From assembly GCA_011799875.1 (NCBI GenBank), contig CM022303.1, positions 302,730,566 to 302,794,565 of the forward strand: a DNA stretch of 64,000 nt, in the 5' to 3' direction. The DNA comes from Thinopyrum elongatum. Its lineage: Eukaryota; Streptophyta; Magnoliopsida; Poales; Poaceae. Positions 10,044 to 21,889 of the stretch are shown here, one piece after another (the stretch's first letter is position 1; the number at the start of each line of letters is the position of its first letter). The notes beneath the pieces are model-generated. The model had not been told where the DNA came from, did no database searches, and saw only the letters and a list, made by a program, of their open reading frames with translations. Position numbers and translations under genes: made by a program.

Positions 10044-11832
10044 CCCCCGACGTTGACGTAGCTCCCGAGGCAGACGCCGCACAGGAGTACGACTACGTCC
10101 CCGACGATACTACTGAAGACCTTGCCCTTGCCCCCGAGCAAACAGGCAAGCACCCCCATTTTGAGCATGCCTATATCGCCTATTCTCTTCTCTCTTATGC
10201 TTGCATTAGAATTGCTACTGCTACTGTTTTCCTATATCTGCTGCATAGCCTGATTATTGTACCCTGCTTTGTTACCTTACCGGTTATCCTAGACTGCTTA
10301 GTATAAGGTGGGTAGAGACACGACCGAGACCCCCACTTGATCCCGACTGCCCTGCTGGACATCAGAAGACCCGATCATCGGGATTGAAGACTAGACCATG
10401 GCACCGCACATCCCTTCCCCTTAGTTGCCGACACTGCTGGGTTATCATCGAGTGCCGAGGGTGATACCTCGTCAGCACTTCTGATGTTAACCTTGTAGGT
10501 TAGTTACTCGGTCGTGGTAAGCGAGGGTGATTCCTTCTACACCACCCCCGATAACGACGTCGTCGCGCAACTCCTCAAGGTGGACCTCGAGGGTGATTCC
10601 TCCTTCGTTCACCTTGATGATAACATCGAGCGGGAATTCCATCGAGGGTGATTCCTTAGGGTTCCCTTCGGTGTCAGACACACAGTTACCTTGGATATTA
10701 TGACTTGCACTAAACTATGATACTAAAGACGGGTCGGCCCTGAGGGGTACCCGCGCGAGCTTAACGCGAAGTGATGTGGAGTCGGGTTGACCTGGATGGT
10801 GCCCGCGAGATAACTACGAGGCGTGGCCGGGCATTCTTAGCCCTTGCCGCAAGTCCTCGAGACGGGGCGACGGGGTCACATCGATCGTGAGTCTCTGCTC
10901 GTTTCCGCGCGCTCCTAATCCACTACGGTTTGGATATTTGATCCGAGGGGCCTCTGGCCCGATAGCACTAACCATCACGTGGGCATAGTATGGGCGTTCT
11001 GCGTCGTACACATCAGCCGAAGCTTGTTGGACGTCAGTAAGGAGCGGCGCACGCCGAGTTGGACTGGTAACGCAACCGCGCTTGTATAAGGGGTTGCTAG
11101 GTCTGCTCTCGGTGGCCCCGTAACGTGCAGGAGTTCCCGGGGCGATGGCCCAAGACTCCTGGGGGCATAGGTTTAGTCCGGCGTGCTGACCTCTCTTATA
11201 AGCCTAGGTCGGGTTGCGGCGTGTTGCTTAGCCGAGGCCGGGCATGACCCAGAAAAGTGTGGCCGGCCAGAGTTAAGTGAGCGTGGTGGGTAAGTTGGTG
11301 CACCCCTGCAGGGAAGAAACTTCTATCGATAGCCTGTCCTACGGTAACGGACACTCGGAGTTGTATCCCGATCGGTACAACTAGAACATGTGGTGAGAAC
11401 TGGATAGTACGGCTCTGGGATTGCTTTCTCGCAGGGAGTCAAGAAAGGATCTCAGGTCGAGGTTGATGATATTACTACTACTACTTTACATTATGTTCAT
11501 CTGCTCTCTCCTGATGCTGCAAGACTGTCGAAGATTGTTGAAGATGCTAGTCTTCGATAGGACTAGGCTTTCCCCCTCTACTCTGGCATTTCTGCAGCCC
11601 AGTCCACATATACAGCCATTCCTTTGACAATGATGCATATGTAGTGTAGATCCTTGCTTGCTGAGTACTTCGGATGAGTACTCACGTTTGCTTTATTTTC
11701 TTTTTCCCCATTTTCCATTTGATGCCACCAGACGACGGAGCCCCTGAGCCAGAAGCCCCAGCCGACGACCAGTACTACTACCCGCCTGGCGAGTACTACT
11801 ACTACGAGGAGCCGTTCGACGACCAGGAGTAG
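10044..11832 (+). CDS. Putative spliced LTR-borne ORF, acidic and Tyr-rich, copy A
   Basis: Two open segments that join in frame. Segment 1 is 10044-10145, after a long pyrimidine tract and GGTAG acceptor; it encodes an acidic stretch (EADAAQEYDYVPDDTTED) and ends ACAG before GCAAGC, a GC-type donor. Segment 2 is 11732-11832, after a T/C-rich tract and CCACCAG; it encodes a proline, Asp/Glu and tyrosine-rich stretch (YYYPPGEYYYYEEPFDDQE) ending at TAG 11830-11832. One base left from segment 1 plus two from segment 2 make a GAC codon, so the frame stays open across the 1586-bp intron-like gap. Copy B shows the same arrangement and phase with segments 12 and 6 nt shorter, both in frame. No start codon is evident; an upstream exon is likely. 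No homologue or domain recognised. The 5' LTR has the second segment at 1675-1775. Confidence 0.5.
10456..10656 (+). repeat. Four GAGGGTGATWCC motifs at about 66-bp spacing
   Basis: CGAGGGTGATWCCT starts at 10456, 10522, 10588 and 10643 (and 399, 465, 531, 586 in the 5' LTR). Copy B has four counterparts in reverse at 18005, 18058, 18125 and 18192 (spacings 53, 67, 67). They lie inside the intron-like part of the LTR ORF. The spacing suggests decayed tandem repeats of about 66 bp or regularly placed protein sites. Confidence 0.7.
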
Positions 11833-12138
11833 GATCGGAGGGTCCAGGGCAGGAGGCCTACGCCTTTCGATCGTAGTATTTTATTTTACCCCGCCTCTGT
11901 GAAGGCCTAATTCTCTCTATATAATATATCTGTACCCAGATATCTAATGCTTCCGCTGACGCTTGTATGCCATCGAGCTATGTATTCGAGCCCTCGAGGC
12001 CCTGGCTTGTAATATTAAGCTTGTATGACTTTATTTTATGTTTTAGAGTTGTGTTGTGATATCTTCAAGTGAGTCCTTAGGCTTGATCATGCGCATTTGC
12101 GTGTATGATTAGTGCACGATTAAGCCGGGGTCGTCACA

Positions 12139-12487
12139 CTAATAAACTGCAATGTTTAATAGTTGGGGCTAATATAGGTGTGTTATTTCAAGAATGCTCT
12201 GTAGGACAACATCTTTGCTAATCATAGCCAATAAAAACACATTAAGGCATGTCACCAACCTGCCTTACAGCTTTCAGCTTTACAACTCTGAAAGTTTTGC
12301 AGCTTCACCTAGAGAGGGTTACATGTTACTCTCCTCTATAAATCAATAGCTTGTTCTTCCCATGTCCTAATTCACAGGACTCCGATCACAATTGGTAGGT
12401 TACTACTATGGTGTAATATCTATGGGTATCATACCCATATCGCTTGATGCATTATCTATCACATTTTGTGAGTCCCTTTGTAAAGGG
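12139..12487. other. Unassigned 349 bp between copy A and a Copia LTR
   Basis: AT-rich sequence between the end of copy A and the Copia LTR starting at 12488. I see no ORF with recognisable similarity and no clear repeat ends. It is the sequence into which copy A inserted and may be remnant retrotransposon internal DNA. Confidence 0.5.
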
Positions 12488-14290
12488 TGTTGGGAAACAT
12501 AGTAGAAAACAAAAAAAATCACCCTACGAATATCCAAAAATAGTATGAAGATGCATATAGGGTTTGAATCAATGATTGTTACTGACTCTAGAGTGTGCTG
12601 GAAGAACAAAAGTCGGTGTAGATCGTACTTGGAGTCCCACGAACCGTTGACGATGATCCCACGAACCGCCCTCGAACGATCCTCAAACTAAAGACCGAAA
12701 GCACGGCCTCACTACTAGGTTGCAAGCGTACGGTCTTCACGATCTGGCAGCGCTTCGCTGTCCAGAGCTAATCATCGTAGGAGAATTAGAGGGAGGAGAT
12801 TAGAACCACACTGGTCTTTTAATTATGAGGATTACATGATCTAGGTCAATCTCTAATTGATCAACTAGGATCAACTAGAACGAGAGCTAGAGGAACTAGA
12901 GGAGGCTCCAAAACTTGTGTGTTCAAAAGAGCCCATACCTCAAGTATATATAGGTTGGAGGGGAGGAGGGGTGCCACAAGGGGGGAGGACGCCCCTCCCC
13001 TTGCGCCGGCCAGGGGAGGAGTCCTTCCCCCAACCCAATTCAGCCTCCCTAGGAGGAATGAGGGGGTGCCTCCCCTATTGGGCCTTGGTGGCCCAATTCT
13101 TCCTCCGCTACTTGGACTTTTAAGGCCCGTTGATATTAAGTTAATTGCAAAATCCCTCTAACAATTACTAGAGCATATTATATATAATTTAACATCACCA
13201 AAAACATTTTCCACCTATATATTAATTATCGGTCATACCCGGTATTGCCCGATAAACTATGAAACCCTTCTGGTGATCCCAAAACGCTTCCGGTTCCTCT
13301 CGAAACTATTCTTAATATTAATGAAACAATTCCACAAATAAATCCTCGGTACTCTCATCCTACTAACACTCAGAAGATCATGATTACCTTAAGCTTGTGA
13401 CCTCATAGGTTTGGTAAATCATAGACATGAAAGAAACCCCTTCGTTCAATGACCGATAGCGGAACCGTGGACGTCCATATTGATCCCTATGATTACATGG
13501 ATGACATTGGAGTGAACCTTTGGTTATTATCTGATGTTCCCTTTGCTCAATACTTTACAAAACCTGGGATGTGTCAGTATCCTCCTGAGTCAGACACATG
13601 CTCACTATACCGTTGATCCCGTTGCCGTTGCCGTTTTGTTCTTCTTTCTTGTTGAAGTGTTCCGGCATCCCCGTGACGTAGTCACCTGTGTGTGGCCAGG
13701 CGATGATGGATGCCGTCACACCGAGAGGGCCCTAAGAATATCTCTCCATCATCATATGAGCAAATCCCACTCTCGAATTATCTAGTCCCTTGTCAAACTT
13801 TCTGATGAACCTGTACGTTGTCATTATGATCACCGTGTTACTAATAATGTTTGAGCAACCCCAAAGTCCACCGTATTGTAGGAAGTGACTACGATACTCT
13901 CATGGTGTGAGGAAGTAAAACATATGCTATCACTCCGTGTTATAACAATTGATTTTATATGATATTATCTCAAAGTATAACAAACAACATTGGGTCGATT
14001 CTATATGATCATTGTCCTAACGTCATACTCTCATTGTTGTTTTAGGACTATCTTTACACTTAACAATATCCTGAGATCCGGAAAACATGATCACCAACAA
14101 CACTTGAGCCAGTCTCACAGGCAAGACCAGGAACCTGTTCTTTACCATTTATCATTCCACACGTCCATATGAGTTTTCCACCGAATCGCATATTCCAGAA
14201 TCATAGCAGTTATAGCATGAAATATAAGGTCTTAATTATGAAAATGGAAATATAACAATACAATATTATTGACACTAGGGCATATTTCCA
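12488..14290 (-). repeat. Copia 3' LTR (minus), 1803 bp
   Basis: On the minus strand it starts TGGAAATATGCCCTAG and ends TTTCCCAACA, the ends typical of Angela/BARE/WIS LTRs. Minus-strand CAAGTGGGAGACC just outside (14291-14305) is the usual purine tract. A GC-rich run near 12960-13080 is typical of this family. The 5' edge could be one or two bases off. Confidence 0.85.
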
Positions 14291-14377
14291 ATGGTCTCCC
14301 ACTTGCGCTAGAGTTAATAATCTAGTTTACATAGTCTCTTTAACACCTATGGTTATCTTGTGTTGCTCATGCTTTGC

Positions 14378-15981
14378 TCATGGTAGAGCCTTCGTCATCG
14401 GGGCTGACACATTCAAATTCATGTGAACCTTGAAAACTTTCGCAAAACCATTCTTGACATGATGTCGAATAATGTGATATTTGCACTTGATGTGTCTGGT
14501 CTTCATATGGGATCTTGGTTCCTTTGCTTGAGCAAAGGCACCACTATTATCACAATAGAGTGCCATTAGCTTCATCGCACTTGGGACCGTAGCAACTGCT
14601 TCAAGAAACTTCTTGATCCAGACTACCTCCTTCGAAGCTTCTGAAGCTGCAATATACTCTGCTTCTGTCATAGAATCTGCAGTAGTATTCTACTTGAAAT
14701 TCTTCCAAACCACCGCACCACCATTAAGGGTGAAAACATAACCCGATTGAGATTTATAGTCATCTATATCAGTCATGAAGCTAGCATCAGTGTAACCATT
14801 TACAATGAGTTTTTCATCTCCTCCATAGAGAGGAAGCATGTCCTTTGTTCTTCTGAGGTACTTAAGAATATTTTTAACAGCTGCCTAGCCAGCCACTCCA
14901 GGATCACTTTGCTACCTGCTACTAACACTTAGCACATAATAAACATCTCGTCTAGTACATATCATAGCATACATGATCGATCCAATTACAAAAGCATATG
15001 GTGCTCCACTCATCTGCACTCGCTCATCAACTGTCTTGGGTCATTTATTTCTGCTAAGTGTTGTGCTATATATGTGACATTGGGAGATATCCTTTCTTTG
15101 CATTCTCCATTTTAAACCTCTTTAAAACCTTGTCTATGTATGTGCTTTGGCTTAGTGCAATTAAACATCTTGATCTATCTCTATAGATCTTTATGCCCAA
15201 TATACAAGCAACTTCGCCTAAATCTTTCATTGAAAACACACTCTTCAAATTGTCTTTTATTATGCTAAGAAACTTTGTATCATTTCCAATCAGCAATATG
15301 TCATCCACATATAAGATTAAAAATGCTACAGAGCTCCCACTAAACTTCTTATATACACAAGCTTCCTCCTCGTGTTTAATGAAGCCAAAAAAATTTACCA
15401 CTTCATCAAAACGTTGATTCCAGCTCCTTGATGCTTGCTTCAAACCATAGATTGATATTTGAAGCTTGCACACCTTTCTGGCATCCTTTGGATCGGCAAA
15501 ACCTTATGCTTGTATTATATATACATCCTCTTTCAAACAACCATTTAGGAAAGCAGTTTTGACATCCATCTACAATATCTCGTAATCGAAATATGCAGCA
15601 ATAGCCATCATAATGTGCACAGACTTTTGCATTGCTACCGGTGAGAAAGTCTCGTCATAATCAATTCCCTCAACCTGCGAAAACCCCTTCGGAACTAGCC
15701 TTGCTTTATAGATGGTAGAATTACCATCCGCATCTGTCTTTCCCTTGAAGATCCAGTTACATGCATGAGTTTAACACTCTTTGGAAGATCGACCAAGTTC
15801 CAAACTTGGTTCTCATACATGGACTCCATTTCAGATTGCATGGCTTTGAGCCATTCTTTTGAGCTAGGCGCCACCATCGCTTCTCTATAGTGCGCAGGTT
15901 CATGTTCATCTAAGATGAATACTTCATTATGAAACCATTCAGGAGGTTCGGTAACTCTTCCTAACCTGCGCGCTTTAGTTA
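14378..15981 (-). pseudogene. Copia pol remnant: reverse transcriptase and RNase H
   Basis: Three open pieces in order on the minus strand. 15994-15695: the start of the Copia RT (RVT_2) domain (REAMVAPSSKEWLKAMQSEM). 15473-15066: RT core with the active site YVDDILLIGND and the SIYGLKQASRSWNQRFDE motif. 14671-14378: Copia RNase H with MTEAEYIAASEASKEVVWIK and the CDNSGA and HIKCKYHIIRHHV signatures. Frames are separated by stops and frameshifts, so it is dead. Gag, protease and integrase are absent. RT before RNase H and next to the LTR fits the Copia order gag-PR-IN-RT-RH. Confidence 0.88.
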
Positions 15982-16553
15982 TGTAACATCCCAAAATTCT
16001 AAATTTGTAATGTTATATTAAATAAATAGTTATGATTGTTTGTCTGATTGTTGTGTGATTGGTTGTGTGAAATTGAGTGGAATTTGAAACTTTTTGAAAG
16101 TTGAATGAGAGGGAAAAAGGGACTTTCCCAAACTTTCACTTTTGCATTTGGGTTTCATGAATTCAAATTTCAATTCAAACACAAACCATAGAGTGAAGAT
16201 GACTTGACTTCTTCCATCAAAGAAATGAAAAGGGTTTTTGAAAATATTTGAATTCCAATTGAAAATATTTCAAAATCAGAAACTTTATGCCACTGCAGGA
16301 TTTTACTGAGGAAAGATAACATTATTTCTTCAAAAAAAAGAATATGAAATAGAGTGGGAAGTGATGAGGACCATCTTCAAAATATATGGGAAGGCACTTT
16401 CAACTTCTTCCATACGAAGCTTTCATTTTTTTCATTTTAATCCGTATTCAATCCTGAGTATGAAAATTTGAATCTTTTCAAAATCCTTTGATAAAAGAAA
16501 TAAAGTGTGAAGGAACATGACCCTTCAGAATTCAGAGAAAATTTTGAAAAGTA
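15982..16553 (+). repeat. Unassigned gypsy-like LTR, segment 1 (left end)
   Basis: Starts TGTAACATCCCAAAATTC, a typical Triticeae LTR 5' end, directly after the truncated Copia. AT-rich; no coding signal. It ends AAGTA (16549-16553), the target site of copy B, and resumes at 27421. I cannot name the family. Confidence 0.6.
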
Positions 16554-16854
16554 TGTGACGCCCCCGGCTTAATCGTGCACTAATCATACACGCAAATGCA
16601 CACGATCAAGCCTAAGGACTCACTTGAAGATATCACAACACAACTCTAGACACAATATAAAATAATACAAGCTTTATATTACAAGTTAGGGGCCTCGAGG
16701 GCTCGAATACATAAGCTCGCATACAAGCGTCAGCGGAAGCAACAGATATCTGAGTACAGATATAAAAGAAAGACAGATAGGCCTTTAAAAGGCGAGGCAA
16801 AAGAAAACACTACGATCGAAAAGGCGCAGGCCTCCTGCCTAGGACCCTCCGATC

Positions 16855-18605
16855 CTACTCCTGGTCGTCGGCAAGCTCGTAGTAGTAACCACCCTCAGGG
16901 TGGTAGTAGTAGTCATCGACGGGGGCAGCTGGCTTCGGGGCTCCGTCATCTGGTTGCATCAAACGGATATGGGGAAAAAGCGGAAGCAAAGCAACCGCGA
17001 GTACTCATCCGAAGTACTCAGCAAGCAAGGATCTACACTACATATGCAACATTATCAAAGAAAGGATGTATATGTGGACTGGGCTGCAGAAAAGCCAGAA
17101 TAGAGAGAAGGCCTAGTCCTATCGAAGACTAGCATCTTCAACGGTCTTGCAACATTAGAAGAGTATACATTAGTACAGTATAAAGTAGTAGCAGTAATCA
17201 GTATCAACCTCGCCCAGAGATCCTTCCTCGACTCCCTGCGAGAAAGCGATCCCAGAGCCATACTATCCATTTCTCATCTCAAGTATCCTGTTCTAGTTGT
17301 ATCGATCGAGATACAACTCCGAGCGTCCGTTACCGAGGATCCGGCTTTGCATAGATTAGTTCTTCCCTGCAAGGGAGCACCAACTTACCCACCACGCTCG
17401 ATTAACTCCGGCCGGACACACTTTTCTGGGTCATGCCCGGCCTCGGCCAAACGATACGCCGCAACCCGACATAGGCTTAACAGAGAGGTCAGCACACCGG
17501 ACTAACCTATGCCCCCAGGGGTCTTGGGTCATCGCCCCGGACGCTCCTGCATGTTGCGTACACCGCCGGTGAGCAGACCTAGCAACCCCTTAATACAAGC
17601 GCGGTTGCGTTCCCAGTCCAACCCAGCGTGTGCCGCTCAGTCGCTGACATCTATTAAGCTTTGACTGATGCATACGACGCAGAGTGCCCATAATTGTTCC
17701 CACGTGATGGTTAGTGCTATCGAGCCAAAGGCCCACTCGGATCAAATATCCAAATCATTAGTGCGTTGGGGGTTGTGCGGTAAGGAGCAGAGACTCACAA
17801 TCGATGTGACCCCATCGCCCCGTCTCGAGGACTTGCGGCAAGGGCTAAGAATGCCCGACCATGCCTCGTAATTATCTCACGGGCACCCTCCAGGTCAACC
17901 CATCTCCACAACACTCACGGGTACCCCTCAGGGCCGACCCGATGTCACCATGGTTCTGTGTTAAGTCAAAGTAACCGTGTGTCCAAACACCAAGGGGAAA
18001 CCTGAGGAATCACCCTCGATGGATTCCACCTAATGTAGTCATCAAGGTGAACTTAGGAGGAATCACCCTCGACGTTCACACTTGAGGTGTTGCACGACGG
18101 CATCGTTATCGGAAGTGGTGAAGGAGGAATCACCCTCGATGACCATGACCGAATAGCTACTCTACAGAGTTAACATCAGAAGTTCTAAATGAGGTATCAC
18201 CCTCGGCACTCGATGGTAATGCTGCAGTGTGGTACAACTAAGGGGGTGATGTGCGGTGCTGGGGCTTGGTTGTCGATCACGTTGATCGAGTCATCTGATA
18301 ATCCAGCGGGGCAACTAGGACAAAGTGGGGTCTCTGGTGGGTCTCTAACCAGCCTATACTAAGCAGTTTAGGATAAACAGGTAGGTATCAACAACAGTTA
18401 CAAAAATAGGCTATGCATCAAAAATAGGATAAACAGTAGCAGCAGCAAATTTCTAATACAAGCAGGAGGGAGAAAGAATAGGCAATATATACATGTTCAA
18501 AGGGGGGGTGCTTGCCTGGAAGCTCTGTAGCAAAGGTCAGGTCGTCAACGGTGTAGTCAACCTCCGGAGCTGCGTCGATCTCGGGGACTATCTCGGTACC
18601 GAGAT
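16855..18605 (-). CDS. Putative spliced LTR-borne ORF, copy B 3' LTR
   Basis: Counterpart of 10044-11832 in copy A. Segment 1 runs 18605 down to 18516, after a pyrimidine tract and CGGTAG acceptor, and encodes an acidic stretch (EIVPEIDAAPEVDYTVDD) ending CCAG before GCAAGC. Segment 2 runs 16949 down to 16855 after GATGCAACCAG and encodes Asp/Pro then Tyr-rich residues ending ADDQE-stop. The junction codon is again one base plus two (GAT). Segments are 90 and 95 nt against 102 and 101 in A, so length changes keep the frame. The other LTR of B has the second segment (23654-23560) but a 2-base deletion in the first (25308-25221), breaking the frame. Confidence 0.5.
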
Positions 18606-18809
18606 CTACCGAGACAGAAGAGGGGGAAGAAATAGATAAATACACATCAAACATATGCAACACAGAGCATGCTATGCTAAGATGCAGTGCAGTGTTGCCT
18701 AAAAGCATGTTTAAGTCATTTTAGTTATTTTAGGATTAAAGTTGGATTTATTAATCGGTATATATGCACTATTCATCTATCGGAAATGAGGAAAAAGTTG
18801 TGGGTTCAC

Positions 18810-18881
18810 CTACTTAGAGGGCCCCGACGCAGAAACAGATAGCACGGTTGGGTTCGTCTCGTCGTTCTGAGCAACTTTCAT
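18810..18881 (-). CDS. Conserved 23-codon upstream ORF, copy B 3' LTR
   Basis: ATG at 18881-18879, TAG at 18812-18810; 23 codons starting MKVAQNDE, as in copy A at 9767. The 5' LTR of B has it at 25583-25512. Three copies share length and first eight residues. GTGAAC follows the stop here. Confidence 0.4.
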   Translation of the reverse strand: MKVAQNDETNPTVLSVSASGPSK

Positions 18882-18996
18882 GTACAAAGTATTTTCATCC
18901 GAGCTACAGTTTATTTTCTATGATTTTCCAAAGATTTAATCATTTTTTGAATTTATTTAATTAATTTAAATCAACATTATCCAGAATAGTATGGGA

Positions 18997-19026
18997 TGAC
19001 GTCAGCATGATGTATGTGTGACGTCA
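18997..19026. promoter_or_regulatory. Paired TGACGTCA sites, 22 bp apart, copy B
   Basis: TGACGTCA at 18997-19004 and 19019-19026, the same spacing as copy A. In the other LTR of B the sites read TGACATCA (25699) and TGATGTCA (25721), each altered at its central CpG. They lie about 115 bp upstream, in sense, of the 23-codon ORF. Confidence 0.6.
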
Positions 19027-20705
19027 ACAGTCAACAGTGCAGTTGCCTTGAGTCAAACCTGGCCTGTGGGTCCAGTGGGACCACATGTCAGTGACTGTGG
19101 CACTAACAGAGGGGTTATTCTAAACTAATTAGGTTAATTAGTGGGTGGGCCCCAGTAGTCAGTGAGTGATTAGCATTAATTAATTAACAGATTATCTATT
19201 TAACTAAAATTGTTTAATCAGGCGGGACCCACTTGTCAGTGGGCCACGGCGCCCAGTCAACTAGGTCAACTAGGGCCCGTGGGGCCCACGGTCAGTCTCA
19301 CAGGAGGCTGCCACGTCGGCGCCAGGTCGGATGCCGGCCGGAGACATGCCGGAGTTGGCTCCGGCGCACGTCAGGAGGGGTTCGGGTTTCGCGCACAGGG
19401 GGTTTCCGGGGCCGTGGCTTGGTGCGTTCGACGCGGCTCGGTGTCGCGCGTCGAATGGCGATGGCCGGAGCGGCTAGGACAGCCGGAGGCGAGTGCTATG
19501 ACCTCGCCGGCGGCGAGCCGTTCGGGTTGTGCTTGGGTAACTCGCTTCGGCGTGCAAATGGACGAGGCGAAGCACTGGGGAGGCTCTACGCGGCACGGCA
19601 AAAAGGATGGACAGCAGCAAGGGACCAAATGGTCGCCGGACGGTCGCCGGCGATGAGGTCCGCGGCGGTGAGCTCGGGCGCCAGTGGAACTAGCGCTAGC
19701 GGGCTCGAATGTCGGCGGGGAAAGCGGGAGGAGAAGGCGGAGCTCACCGGGAGGGTACGAAAAGCCGGCGGGGGCTTAGTAGCTGCAGGGAGGTCGGTGA
19801 TGGCTGGAGTTCGTCGGCGTCTGAGATGAGGTGGCCGGCTCGATCCGCCCAATGCCGAGCCCGTTGTCTCCAATGGCTCGGGTCAGGGGACGCAGCGGAG
19901 GGCGGCGGAGCTTCTTGACATCTCGCCGGGGATCGGGGTCGTCGGAGTGCGCGGGATCGACGGCGGCGATGGCGGGCGCTTTCGGGCGCGCCCAAACGAG
20001 AGCGAGGGAGGGGACGAGAGGGGGATCTGGTGTGCTAGGGTTTCGGGGGAGGACGAGAGGGGCTCGGGGCAGCACTTAACCATGACGGGAAGCTGTGGGA
20101 TGCGCGACAGCGTGACGGGTGTCGCCTTGTCGGCAGGCGCGTGCGATAGCGCGCGATGAGGAGGACGACGCGGCTAGGTGGGCTGGGCTGGTTCTTGTAG
20201 CTCACATGCCTAAGTGCATAGTAGTCATTAGGCCTTTTTCTAATTCTTATTTTCTATTTTCTGTTTTGCTAATTGTTTAGCCACTAAACTACTTTTACAA
20301 AATAAGTGACGTAGCACATAAATTGCAGTGCCTTATTATCTACCACCAAAAGTTGGTTTGGGTAAGATATAATTTCATATTTAATTTAGATTAAATAAAA
20401 GGTTAATAAATGTTGCTGTTAGCCACTGTTTGAGGTTGTTAGGGTCACTTAACTAATCCCATTGATGTTGGTTACAATTTTATAATTGCCTCTGAATTAA
20501 TTGCTATTTAATGAACATTTTAGTTTCCAACTTGGAACAACTTTTGTTTTCACTTTAAATTAAATTGAAGTTTGAATTAGGAGTTTGAAATGCAATATGA
20601 TGCAAATGATGACTAGGCATTGTTAAACTTGCTGACATGGCATTAACTAAGGGTGATCACTATGGTTAATTACACGGGGTGTTACAATTCTCCTCCTCTA
20701 ACAGG

Positions 20706-20724
20706 AATTCTCGTCCCGAGAATT
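20706..20724. other. Hairpin and purine tract region, copy B
   Basis: AATTCTCG / CGAGAATT with loop TCC, homologous to 7881-7901 in copy A. Just beyond it toward the LTR, minus-strand AGAGGAGGAGAAT (20687-20699) is the polypurine tract. Confidence 0.75.
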
Positions 20725-21889
20725 AAGAGGAAGACTGAAAGAAAGTGGGGTATTCTTCATGAAGACGATCCTCGCGTTCCCAAGTGGCTTCATCTTCTGT
20801 ATGATTTGACCACTGCACTTTCAGGAATTTGGTTGTCTTCTGACGGGTTCGACGTTCAGATTCATAGAGGATGCGGATCGGAGGCTCCTTATAAGATAGG
20901 TCATCTTGCAATTCGAGCATCTCGTGATCCACTGCTCGGTGCGGAGACTCCTTGAAGCAACGACGAAGTTGCTACACATGGAAGATGTCGTGGATATGAG
21001 AGAATTGCGGTGGCAACTCCAGTTTATAAGCCACCTGACCATGTCTTGCAACAATGCGGAAAGGACCAATGTAGCATGGAGCTAACTTACCCTTAATTCT
21101 GAAACGGTGAGTGCCCTTCATAGGAGTGACACGCAAATAAGCTTGATCACCAGGTTGATAAGTCAAACCCCATCGTTTGCGATCATAGTTGCTCTTCTGG
21201 CGGTCCTGAGCCGCCTTCAGATTTTTTCGAACGATACGGACTTGCTCTTCGGTGTGTTGGATAATATCAGGACCCACGAGCGGTCGTTCCCTAGTTTCTG
21301 ACCAATTCAGAGGGGTTCGACACTTACGTCCATAAATCACTTCGAAGGGGGCCATTTTCAAGCTGGCTTGATAGTTGTTGTTATATGAGAATTCCGTGTA
21401 AGGAAGAGATTCTTCCCACTTCCTGCCGAAAGATATAACACACGCTCGAAGCATGTCTTCAAGCACTTGATTGACTCACTCGACTTGGCCTTGGGATTGG
21501 GGGCGATAAGCTGAACTCCAAGTAATATGAGTTCCCATAGCTTCTTGGAAACTTTCCCAGAACTTTGAAGTGAAAAGACCGCCACGGTCTGAACTGATCT
21601 CCTTCGGAATACCGTGTAGTGATACAATTCTGGAGATATATAACTCTGCTAATTGACTAGCAGTGATAGTCTCCTTGACAGGCAGAAAGTGTGCAACTTT
21701 GGAAAGTTGGTCGATGACAAGAATAGCATCGTGACCCTTCTGTGACTTGGGAAGGCCAGTAATGAAGTCCATTTGAACTTTATCCCATTTCCACAAAGGA
21801 ATAGGTAACGGTTGCAGAATTCCAGCAGGCTTCTGATGTTCTGCTTTAACGCGACGGCAAACGTCACATTCAGCAACAAGCATTGGCAT
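20723..21889 (-). pseudogene. Integrase core and chromodomain remnant, copy B
   Basis: Minus-strand remnant of pol covering the end of the integrase zinc domain ([18 protein letters not shown]), the catalytic core ([14 protein letters not shown]), the C-terminal domain and the chromodomain ([20 protein letters not shown]). Two long pieces (21889-21476 and 21466-20972) and a chromodomain piece (20932-20723) are in different frames, so there are small indels. The zinc-binding histidines and everything upstream are missing at a deletion junction near 21890. No active protein can come from this copy. Confidence 0.88.

Larger units (their letters stand above)
1..12138 (+). mobile_element. Tekay-clade chromovirus (Ty3/gypsy), copy A
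   Basis: LTR retrotransposon. Positions 1-2081 repeat at 10058-12138 (offset 10057), giving a 5' LTR cut by the window edge and a complete 3' LTR of 4218 bp. The internal part (2082-7920) runs PBS, extra ORF, gag-protease-RT, RNase H-integrase-chromodomain, purine tract. A C-terminal chromodomain with very long LTRs places it in the Tekay/Del chromoviruses; as I recall, rice RIRE3/RIRE8 have a similar extra ORF before gag. Only four transitions between the LTRs were found by eye (1100/11157, 1384/11441, 1672/11729, 2032/12089), about 0.2%, or roughly 0.07 My at the usual 1.3e-8 rate. The right flank begins CTAAT; the left flank is outside the window, so the TSD cannot be tested. Confidence 0.93.
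7921..12138 (+). repeat. 3' LTR of copy A, complete
   Basis: Starts TGTAACACCC after the purine tract and ends GTCGTCACA; 4218 bp, unusually long. The first 500 bp are AT-rich. A GC-rich block (about 8400-9350) has several open frames in different phases that I do not consider genes. It then holds repeated GACATGTGGG motifs and a palindrome, a pair of TGACGTCA sites, a 23-codon upstream ORF and a two-segment splice-consistent ORF, each listed separately. Confidence 0.95.
12488..15981 (-). mobile_element. Copia element, Angela/BARE-like, 3' half only
   Basis: On the minus strand, reading down from 15981: reverse transcriptase, RNase H, purine tract, then a 3' LTR. It is cut at 15981/15982 by the start of another LTR (TGTAACATCCC), with AGTTA just before that junction as a possible TSD. 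The missing 5' half does not reappear on the far side of the inserted block, so it was lost as well as interrupted. Confidence 0.85.
16554..20686 (-). repeat. 3' LTR of copy B (minus)
   Basis: Plus-strand ends are TGTGACGCCCCC and GGTGTTACA; read in sense it starts TGTAACACCCC and ends GTCACA. Related to copy A over the 3' two thirds (upstream ORF, ORF segments, periodic motif) but very different in the first GC-rich third (19200-20160), where many overlapping open frames arise from composition alone. Confidence 0.95.

Noticed and set aside
10044..10145. Joining the 23-codon upstream ORF to the acidic segment as exon 1
   Set aside because: The possible donor after the uORF (AA/AC|GTAG) gives the wrong phase and leads to an early stop in copy A.
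19210..20159. Many overlapping ORFs on both strands in the copy B 3' LTR (and 25940-26888 in the 5' LTR)
   Set aside because: Same GC effect; the two LTRs of B differ by frameshifts in these frames.
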